From an uncultured Clostridia bacterium (GTDB lineage Bacteria; Bacillota; Clostridia; Oscillospirales; Ruminococcaceae): a stretch of 8,632 bases of DNA. Below, one piece after another: positions 1-5,802 of this stretch. The stretch is from NCBI GenBank assembly GCA_937891895.1, contig CALATN010000153.1, forward strand, positions 1-8,632, written 5' to 3'. Made by a program: the position numbers and the translations under genes. The notes under the pieces are model-generated. The model had not been told where the DNA came from. It was given only the letters and a program-made list of their open reading frames with translations, and did no database searches. Each line of letters opens with the position of its first letter. Position 1 is the first letter of the stretch.

Positions 1-669
1 GAAGATAATACAGTATACACCATATCAGGCTATTCTCCTCATATCAGTAACATTCAGAACTTATATAATGCATACAATCTTGAAGACAATATATTATCAT
101 ATGAAATAATAGGTGACATCGTTACGCACAACACCTGCGACATATCTGTGCTTAATACTGAACACAAACCAATTGTTGATTTGGACGAACTGCTTATTTA
201 CAATACCTTTCAACAGCAGGTCAGAGATTACTTTTCATCTGAGCCGTCAGCAAGCAATATGAGCGGCTGTTACTTTTCAGTTTGCGGTGCGGAAACGTAT
301 AATGTAAATACAAACAAGGTTGAAAAAACAATGCAATGCTTCATATTTACGCAAGACCTTGAGGAAGTCGGCACACTGCACTTCAATATGGATGGAAGCA
401 AGCTGATTACAAGCTATTCCATAAACAATGGCACACGTTCTGCTTTACTGAAAAAGCTGTCCGAAAAGCCTGACGAAAGGTTTGTAATTCTCACCGACGG
501 GTTTAACAATGTTTCGCTTCTGAACAAGGACAACAAAACTATTAAGCTGTCGGCAGGAAGTGAGGATTTTACAATTATCGGTGATTGTTTTGGATTGCTT
601 TCCGTAGAGTTAGGACTGGCATATAATGATATAGTTAATGAGGATAATCTGGTTTGGGTTGGGTTTTGA
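1..669 (+). CDS. Unrecognised protein, C-terminal 222 residues (5' end outside the window)
   Basis: The frame is open from the first base of the window to a TGA at 667-669, so this is the 3' part of a longer gene. A GTG at 148 is only an internal valine codon: coding-like sequence continues upstream of it without a stop, and no ribosome binding site precedes it. The visible part is soluble-looking, with no membrane segment. It is rich in beta-prone stretches alternating with polar turns (for example FIFTQDLEEVGTLHFNMDG and RFVILTDGFNNVSLLNKDN), which suits an extracellular or periplasm-facing beta domain. I do not recognise the family. A strong terminator 25 nt after the stop ends its transcription unit, so it is not co-transcribed with the repressor gene downstream. 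It could be the ligand-binding tail of a secreted or membrane-anchored protein, but nothing visible proves that. Confidence 0.75.
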   Translation, partial: EDNTVYTISGYSPHISNIQNLYNAYNLEDNILSYEIIGDIVTHNTCDISVLNTEHKPIVDLDELLIYNTFQQQVRDYFSSEPSASNMSGCYFSVCGAETYNVNTNKVEKTMQCFIFTQDLEEVGTLHFNMDGSKLITSYSINNGTRSALLKKLSEKPDERFVILTDGFNNVSLLNKDNKTIKLSAGSEDFTIIGDCFGLLSVELGLAYNDIVNEDNLVWVGF

Positions 670-693
670 AGCTTCATATTCAATTTATAGCAA

Positions 694-722
694 AAGGGTA
701 CCATCTCGGTACCCTTACTTTT
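694..722 (+). terminator. Intrinsic terminator of the first partial gene
   Basis: A perfect 9-bp stem, AAGGGTACC (694-702) with GGTACCCTT (708-716), closes a 5-nt loop (ATCTC). It is followed by ACTTTTTTATTTT, a good U-tract. It lies 25 nt after the TGA at 669 and insulates the blaI-type promoter from upstream read-through. Confidence 0.92.
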
Positions 723-739
723 TTATTTTACAAAGCAAT

Positions 740-757
740 GGTTTGTACCAACAAACC
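740..757. promoter_or_regulatory. Operator-like inverted repeat O1 (upstream, perfect)
   Basis: GGTTTGT-ACCA-ACAAACC is a perfect 7-bp inverted repeat with a 4-nt spacer. The same arms and spacer length recur at 830-847. It sits 34 bp upstream of the -35 box of the repressor promoter. The TGT...ACA core resembles the TGTA/TACA cores of known BlaI/MecI operators, so the repressor encoded just downstream is the likely ligand. That assignment is inference. Confidence 0.8.
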
Positions 758-791
758 AAATTTACAAAGATATTTTTGTCTATATATCACA

Positions 792-820
792 TTGACATAA
801 GAGGTTTGTCGTGATAAACT
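792..820 (+). promoter_or_regulatory. Sigma-A-type promoter of the blaI-blaR1-like operon
   Basis: A consensus -35 TTGACA (792-797) is followed, after exactly 17 bp, by a -10 TAAACT (815-820, four of six matches to TATAAT). Transcription would start near 827 and give a leader of about 40 nt before the ATG at 868. The imperfect operator 803-820 fills the spacer and the -10 box, and a perfect operator at 830-847 covers the start of the transcript. A bound repressor would therefore block polymerase directly. Confidence 0.8.
803..820. promoter_or_regulatory. Operator-like inverted repeat O2 (imperfect, in the promoter core)
   Basis: GGTTTGT-CGTG-ATAAACT keeps one perfect arm and five of seven positions of the other. 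The two mismatches lie where the -10 box (815-820) overlaps the arm, so the site may be a compromise between operator and promoter. It starts 63 bp after O1 (about six helical turns) and 27 bp before O3. Confidence 0.6.
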
Positions 821-829
821 TATTACAAA

Positions 830-847
830 GGTTTGTCAAAACAAACC
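830..847. promoter_or_regulatory. Operator-like inverted repeat O3 (perfect, at the transcription start)
   Basis: GGTTTGT-CAAA-ACAAACC is a perfect 7-bp inverted repeat with a 4-nt spacer and arms identical to O1. It covers roughly +4 to +21 of the predicted transcript, an ideal place for repression. It lies only 6 bp ahead of the ribosome binding site. Confidence 0.82.
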
Positions 848-853
848 AACAAG

Positions 854-860
854 AAAGGAG
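854..860 (+). promoter_or_regulatory. Ribosome binding site that fixes the repressor start
   Basis: AAAGGAG is followed by 7 nt and ATG at 868-870. This near-perfect Shine-Dalgarno decides the start. The GTG at 811 in the same frame lies inside the -10 region, upstream of the predicted transcript start, and cannot be the start of this message. Confidence 0.92.
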
Positions 861-867
861 ATATTTT

Positions 868-1227
868 ATGGACGAATATAAGCTCTTTGACGCCGAATAC
901 CGTCTGTTGTCGATTATCTGGGAAAATGAGCCTGTAAACTCGACAGCACTCTCAAAGCTGTGCCTTGAAAAGCTTGGCTGGAAAAAATCTACGGTATTCA
1001 ATATGATAAGAAAGCTTGCAGAACGTGGCTTTGTAAAAAATGAAAATGCTGTTGTTACGGCACTTGTTCGCCGTGAACAAGTCGCAAAATATGAAAGCGA
1101 AACAGTAATAGAAAAGAATTTCGGTGGTTCTCTGCCTGCGTTTATTTCTGCATTTCTTGACGGAAAGAAAATAACTGCTGAAGAAGCGGAAGAATTAAAA
1201 AAGATGATTGACAAAGCAAAGGAATAA
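868..1227 (+). CDS. blaI: BlaI/MecI-family transcriptional repressor (119 aa)
   Basis: This is a winged-helix repressor of the BlaI/MecI/CopY type (Penicillinase_R family), which dimerises and binds inverted-repeat operators until its partner protease triggers its cleavage. The opening LFDAEYRLLSIIWENEPVN (residues 6-24) matches the family's DAEW-type first helix. Residues about 39-54 (KKSTVFNMIRKLAERG) are the recognition helix and turn, and residues 91-119 are the C-terminal dimerisation helices. By comparison with staphylococcal BlaI, which is cut before a Phe in the same region, the bond A95-F96 in ISAFLDG is a candidate cleavage site; this is inference. The 119-residue length is normal for the family (about 120-130). 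It is the first gene of an operon, 2 nt ahead of the M56 sensor and behind three operator-like repeats. The blaI name denotes the family; a beta-lactam role is not shown. Confidence 0.93.
   Translation: MDEYKLFDAEYRLLSIIWENEPVNSTALSKLCLEKLGWKKSTVFNMIRKLAERGFVKNENAVVTALVRREQVAKYESETVIEKNFGGSLPAFISAFLDGKKITAEEAEELKKMIDKAKE
1218..1223 (+). promoter_or_regulatory. Ribosome binding site of the M56 gene inside the end of the repressor gene
   Basis: AAAGGA lies in the last codons of the repressor gene, 6 nt ahead of the ATG at 1230. The repressor stop (1225-1227) falls between site and start, so translation of the two genes is probably coupled. Confidence 0.8.
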
Positions 1228-1229
1228 TT

Positions 1230-2705
1230 ATGAATACATTTATCGTTACTCTTGAAAAAATGACGATTATGGCAAGCATTGCCGCTATTGCGGTCATGCT
1301 GATAAGATTTCTGCTGAAGGGTGCTCCGAAAAAGTGGAGCTATATCCTGTGGTTGGTTGTTCTGTTTCGGTGTCTGTGTCCCTTTGGAATAGAAAGTGAA
1401 TTAAGCTTGTACAATGTGTTTGACAAGCCTGATTTATATGAACCACCTAAAGAAATCATTACACATCAGGTTGATTACACTGCTGTTGCTGAACCTGTTT
1501 ATACAAGCGAAGCGCCACCGATAACGGAATCCTCTGCGGAAAGTCGCAGAATTGATGCAGACATAATATTGTTTGCAATCTGGCTGACAGGCTTTGCAGT
1601 TCTCAGCTTGTATGGAATAATCTCATATGTGTCGCTGTCAAAAAAGCTTGAAACGGCAATAAAATCAGAAGACCGCATATACGAATCCGATCGCATTTTT
1701 ACCGCTTTTACACTGGGTATATTCCCTAAAATATATGTTCCGCAAGGTCTTCCTGACAGCGAACGAAAACTGATTATTCTTCATGAACGCATACATATAC
1801 GCAGGTTTGACCACATAACCAAGCTGCTTGCATTTATTGCTCTGTGTCTTCATTGGTTTAACCCGATTATCTGGCTTGCATATGTATTTTATAACAAGGA
1901 TATGGAAATGTCCTGCGATGAAGTTGTGCTGAAAATGTGTGGCGAAAAAGCAAGCTACTCGGAAGCCTTACTGCATACGTCAATGCGCAGAAGCGGATTG
2001 CTTGTCCCTCTTGCATTTGGTGAAACAAGCGTCAAGGAAAGGGTGAAAAACGTGATTAAATTTAAAAAGCCAAAGTTGATAATTTCTGTTGTTTCAGTGA
2101 TTGCAGTTCTTACAGCCTGTGCAATTCTCTGTACAAACCCGCTCAATTCAAATGTTGTTTCTGCTGATACAGCAAGCGCTGTTCCGATTACACATTACGA
2201 TTTTCGATTTAAGGAGCACGATATATATTGCTCCACTAATGGCGGTTATCTTATGTCTGACGAAGAAGGACTTTACACCGTACATTATCTTACAGATTCA
2301 AAATATGTTATCAATGTATACGGAGGAAAAAACACATATGAAAGCAATGACATAAAAATCAACGGCCGTGATATTAATATTAAAAGCGTCACAATCAATG
2401 ATGTTTATCTTGAAAATGAAAACGGATTAAACTTTGTTGTTTTGGAATTACTTTTAAGCTATGATGGAATAATAGATATGTCTTTTACTCATGATGACGG
2501 ACAGAGCAGCTTTATCGCAGGAGGAAACAAGGATTGCTACGAGGTTTCCGCACGCATTTATATTGCCGATGACAGCTGGAAAAGTATCGGCTTCACAGGC
2601 TTTGACGATGTCCCCTTCTTTGTATCGGAGGATCTGAATTTGGAATACGTTTTGACGGAATATGACAAGGCTCTTGGCGTTGTTATTCCGGAAGAATTGT
2701 CATAA
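1230..2705 (+). CDS. blaR1: M56-family BlaR1-type membrane metallopeptidase / signal sensor (491 aa)
   Basis: This is an integral-membrane zinc protease that senses an outside signal and relieves repression by its BlaI-type partner. Likely membrane helices lie at about residues 10-29, 36-53, 110-134, 196-221 and 282-301. The zinc motif HERIH is at 185-189, followed by E226 in EMSCDE, the usual third ligand region of M56 peptidases; the catalytic set looks intact. The last helix ends in the ACAILCTNPL stretch (296-305) common in Firmicute M56 proteins. Residues about 305-491 form an outer domain with many beta-type segments (such as IKSVTINDVYLENENGLNF). I find no convincing SxxK penicillin-binding motif there, and the domain is shorter than the roughly 250-residue sensor of true BlaR1. 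The ligand is therefore probably not a beta-lactam. The name marks the family only. It follows the repressor by 2 nt and ends before a shared terminator. Confidence 0.88.
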   Translation: MNTFIVTLEKMTIMASIAAIAVMLIRFLLKGAPKKWSYILWLVVLFRCLCPFGIESELSLYNVFDKPDLYEPPKEIITHQVDYTAVAEPVYTSEAPPITESSAESRRIDADIILFAIWLTGFAVLSLYGIISYVSLSKKLETAIKSEDRIYESDRIFTAFTLGIFPKIYVPQGLPDSERKLIILHERIHIRRFDHITKLLAFIALCLHWFNPIIWLAYVFYNKDMEMSCDEVVLKMCGEKASYSEALLHTSMRRSGLLVPLAFGETSVKERVKNVIKFKKPKLIISVVSVIAVLTACAILCTNPLNSNVVSADTASAVPITHYDFRFKEHDIYCSTNGGYLMSDEEGLYTVHYLTDSKYVINVYGGKNTYESNDIKINGRDINIKSVTINDVYLENENGLNFVVLELLLSYDGIIDMSFTHDDGQSSFIAGGNKDCYEVSARIYIADDSWKSIGFTGFDDVPFFVSEDLNLEYVLTEYDKALGVVIPEELS

Positions 2706-2728
2706 GCTTGTATAAGTTAATATTAGAT

Positions 2729-2764
2729 AAATACGGCGTACATCTTAAAATGTACGCCGTATTT
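2729..2764. terminator. Shared bidirectional terminator between the convergent operons
   Basis: A perfect 15-bp inverted repeat, AAATACGGCGTACAT (2729-2743) with ATGTACGCCGTATTT (2750-2764), closes a 6-nt loop. It begins 24 nt after the plus-strand stop at 2705 and ends 2 nt from the minus-strand stop (2767-2769). A/T-rich stem bases supply the short U-run on either strand; no long separate U-tract follows. It is best read as a terminator for both operons. Confidence 0.88.
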
Positions 2765-2766
2765 CA

Positions 2767-5700
2767 TTATTCTGATCCTTTTTGCTTAACAGCTATACTG
2801 AAGCTTTCAACAAATTCACCGTCAGCATAAATGCTGTAGCAGTTGGTATCCTCGTACGGAATAAGCCAGTATTCATCATAGCTCTGTGAAATTACTTCTC
2901 CGTTTATTTTAAAGCCCTTCTTTTCAAGCAAAAGCGGAACACCGCCTTCAACTGTTTCACAACTGAAGCTGCCGCCGTTGATGATGAAATTATATCCAGA
3001 ATACCCTACAAGTGCATTCGTTATCTTCACAACTGCATTTCCATTCATTACAATTTTTTCGTTTGAATAATACGAATGTGAAATTGCCTCGGAGTTTACA
3101 TTGCCCTTTATTTCAAGAATACCATTATTTGATACGATAAGTTCTGAATTATTATCATAAAAATCTATCGTCGCCCCGTGGTAATTTGAAACAACAGCTT
3201 GTGAATTGCCATTTATATGAAACGTATTTACATTCCTTATTGCAGCACCTAAATAGTTGTCATTATCATTCGGATTACCCGTTACAGTAAGAACACTATT
3301 GTCATTAAGCTTTATATTTCTTACAGCACAATGTTCAGCAGTGAAAGTTCCGCTTTCACACAAGATAAGTTCACCAAGCCTTATAGTTGTGCTATTCATT
3401 GATGCATTACCATTCACAGTTACGCTTTTATATGCTGATTCTTTTGTTTCCGTAACACTTACGCTGTCTTCAAAAGTTAAATACATCTCATTAAAAGAAT
3501 CTATTGTTGTACAAAGCTTGTTTGTGCTGTAAAGACTGCCATCGCCAAAAAAAGTAACTGAGTTGCCGGCTCTTATTGCGGCAGTAGCTATATTAAACTT
3601 ATTTTCTCCTATTAGCTTTATTTTTATAGAGTCTATCCCCTCAATATTAATGCCTATATGCTCTTTTCCCGTTCCGATTTCTACGTTGTTTAAAGTAAGT
3701 ATATCATCCTCAAAAGCTATACCCTCAACAGGCTCGCCGTAAAGAATATCCTGTCCGCATACAGTTATGCTGACACCATCTGAATACTGAATCCTATCGC
3801 TTGCCCAGGGAAGTTCAACATCATAACCTGTCGATTTCACAAGCTTTGACTCTGTCTTTTCAACAGCCTGCTCCCACTTGTGCTTCTGTAGGAACGCTTC
3901 TGTTTCTTCCGAAATAAACTTTACATTCTCATCGGAAAAATTAACCGTACCGTCAAGACTGCTTCTTCCAAGCACAACAAGTTTTAAATTTTTCAGCTTG
4001 CCAAGAGGTTCATAATAGCTGTTGTCCTGCTCGGCTTCGGGGAAAAGCCTGATACAGCTGAGATTACTGCACTTGCTAAGAAAATCAATATTTTCAAAAT
4101 CACCGTCAAGGGTCATAATGCTTAAATTTTCAAGCTTTGCAACGCTTTCCGTGTCCGTAAAGCTGCCCTCATAGCAGGTGTGGAGCCGCAGCTCACAAAG
4201 CTTTTCAAGCTTTTCTATCCCTGCAAGAGAGGTACTTTGATTTGTGTATATCTCAAGACTTGTAAGACCATCAAGCTTTTCCAGTTCTTCAAAGTCAACC
4301 ACATCGCCGTCCGCTATAAGCGTAACAGAAACGGCATTTTCAGTAGAATAATATAATTCGCCATTTATCTCGATATAGTCGCTTTCATCGCCTTCGTACT
4401 CCTTAACCTCAATTTTATCCTTGCCGAGATAAAGGGACTCAGGCGGATTTTCTTCATCAAAGAACGGCTCCAGATTATATTCAGCAACAAGCTCAAAGCC
4501 GCTTATATACTCCTTTGCAACAGCGTCTGCGTAAGTTTTCAGCTTTTCGTAAAGCTTATCCTCGGTACAGCTGTCATATTCAATCGTGTACCTATCACCA
4601 ATCGTCTGTACAGTCTGAAAATATAGCTTTCCGTCCTTTTCGTCATAAATTTCAAGCTGCTGACCGCCTATGTCAATACATCTCAGATTGTACCCTGTAT
4701 ACTCAATAGTATAAAACCTTACGGGGTAATTCCTGTCCTCTCTGAATGCCGCAACAAAGTAAAATTCCCTGCCGTCCTTGTCTTTGAGATGATAAAGCTT
4801 TCTGTCGTATTCACCGAAAAAAATCTCGTCCTTGAAGCTGTCGCCATATACATATATTTTCTCGTGAGAGTTACTGCTGACAGAGTAAGCCGTGCCACAA
4901 CCGTTATCTTTCAGAACAAGAATTTCATAAATCCCGTCAAAGCTCATATCAATGAAAGCTTTTTTCTTGTAACACTCCGAAACAGCTTCCATAAACTGCT
5001 CTTGTGTCTGTTCGGTATAGGTTATTTCACCGTATTTTCCCAGATGTACAACATAAGCAGGATTATATTTCGGAGTTGTAAGCTTGTATTCTTTCCAATA
5101 ACTCGGGTCCCCCATAAAATAATCTGCAAAATAGGTTATCGTTGTGGGGAAATGAATATTTGACACGTCCTCCAGCGAATAGTCTCCAAGATATTTTAAT
5201 CCTTCGGGAAGAATAAGCTTTGCGTTCATACAGTTCTTGAATGCTCGCTGTTCAATTCTTTCAAGTTTTGACGGAAAGGTTACATTTTCAAGATAATAGC
5301 AGAATTCAAAACAGTTTTCCGTTATTACTGTAAGCCCATCGGGAAGCTTTACATCATTGCAGTTACAACCACGAAAAGCATATGATTCTATACTTGTTAC
5401 GCTGTCGGGAATTATTACAGACTCAATTCCTGTGTAAGCAAAAGCTTCCTCACATATTGTTTCAAGCCCGTCTGAAAATTTAACCTCGATAAGATTTTCA
5501 CAGCCGTCAAAGGCTCTGTTTCGTATAATCTTCACAGATGACGGTATAACAACCTTTGTAATATCTGTTCTGTCCTCAAACGCACTTCTGCCTATTTCCG
5601 TTACTCCATCAGGAATTATCATTTCTCCCGTGCCTTTGTAGCCTGTTAAAATACAACTGCCGTCTTCCGTTGTTTTATATTCAAAATCCTCAGGAATATC

Positions 5701-5778
5701 AATATTTTCCGCATTAACCGTAAACGGCAGGAAAACACAGCATAATATAGCTGCAATAATACATATTGTCTTTCTCAT
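2767..5778 (-). CDS. Secreted BspA-type leucine-rich-repeat protein with C-terminal beta-helix (1003 aa)
   Basis: Probable secreted or surface-binding protein. Residues 1-23 are a signal peptide (MRKT then a hydrophobic core, ending VNA). Residues about 45-225 carry BspA/LRR_5 repeats with the pattern IPDGVTEIGRSAFEDR. Residues 277-285 (DMSFDGIYE) are a degenerate copy of the calcium-type loop seen in the upstream gene's product, followed by a beta-rich module ending FELVAEYNLEPF (428-439). Residues about 485-625 are internalin-like LRRs (LDGLTSLEIYTN, KLENLSIMTLDGD). Residues about 690-945 contain short repeated strands such as ILTLNNVEIGTG, SVTVNGNAS and FIINGGSFS, typical of a parallel beta-helix, possibly carbohydrate-binding. 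There is no LPXTG motif or C-terminal anchor helix. The start is an ATG with GAAGGG 12 nt upstream, a rather long spacing. It lies 24 nt after the 660-residue lipoprotein gene and must share its transcript. The ligand is unknown. Confidence 0.87.
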   Translation of the reverse strand: MRKTICIIAAILCCVFLPFTVNAENIDIPEDFEYKTTEDGSCILTGYKGTGEMIIPDGVTEIGRSAFEDRTDITKVVIPSSVKIIRNRAFDGCENLIEVKFSDGLETICEEAFAYTGIESVIIPDSVTSIESYAFRGCNCNDVKLPDGLTVITENCFEFCYYLENVTFPSKLERIEQRAFKNCMNAKLILPEGLKYLGDYSLEDVSNIHFPTTITYFADYFMGDPSYWKEYKLTTPKYNPAYVVHLGKYGEITYTEQTQEQFMEAVSECYKKKAFIDMSFDGIYEILVLKDNGCGTAYSVSSNSHEKIYVYGDSFKDEIFFGEYDRKLYHLKDKDGREFYFVAAFREDRNYPVRFYTIEYTGYNLRCIDIGGQQLEIYDEKDGKLYFQTVQTIGDRYTIEYDSCTEDKLYEKLKTYADAVAKEYISGFELVAEYNLEPFFDEENPPESLYLGKDKIEVKEYEGDESDYIEINGELYYSTENAVSVTLIADGDVVDFEELEKLDGLTSLEIYTNQSTSLAGIEKLEKLCELRLHTCYEGSFTDTESVAKLENLSIMTLDGDFENIDFLSKCSNLSCIRLFPEAEQDNSYYEPLGKLKNLKLVVLGRSSLDGTVNFSDENVKFISEETEAFLQKHKWEQAVEKTESKLVKSTGYDVELPWASDRIQYSDGVSITVCGQDILYGEPVEGIAFEDDILTLNNVEIGTGKEHIGINIEGIDSIKIKLIGENKFNIATAAIRAGNSVTFFGDGSLYSTNKLCTTIDSFNEMYLTFEDSVSVTETKESAYKSVTVNGNASMNSTTIRLGELILCESGTFTAEHCAVRNIKLNDNSVLTVTGNPNDNDNYLGAAIRNVNTFHINGNSQAVVSNYHGATIDFYDNNSELIVSNNGILEIKGNVNSEAISHSYYSNEKIVMNGNAVVKITNALVGYSGYNFIINGGSFSCETVEGGVPLLLEKKGFKINGEVISQSYDEYWLIPYEDTNCYSIYADGEFVESFSIAVKQKGSE

Positions 5779-5802
5779 AATCTGCTCATTCCCTTCAATG
5801 CG

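Larger units (their letters stand above)
728..830 (+). repeat. Three direct copies of TTACAAAG in the control region
   Basis: The octamer TTACAAAG occurs at 728-735, 762-769 and 823-830. The first and third copies lead into the perfect operators (740-757 and 830-847, the latter sharing G830). The middle copy is followed by TTTTTGT, giving a weak ACAAA/TTTGT inverted pair. The pattern suggests a duplicated operator module or extra half-sites for the same repressor. Confidence 0.6.

Noticed and set aside
811..867. A longer repressor starting at GTG 811
   Set aside because: This start overlaps the -10 region and lies upstream of the predicted transcript start. The ATG at 868 has an AAAGGAG 7 nt away and gives the normal family length.
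780..1214. Minus-strand open frame opposite the repressor
   Set aside because: It overlaps the well-supported repressor gene and its promoter entirely, and shows no family features or ribosome binding site.
2133..2139. ACAAACC motif inside the M56 gene as a further operator
   Set aside because: It is a single half-site with no facing GGTTTGT arm and lies within the coding sequence of the last membrane helix (CTNPL region), so it is explained by the protein.
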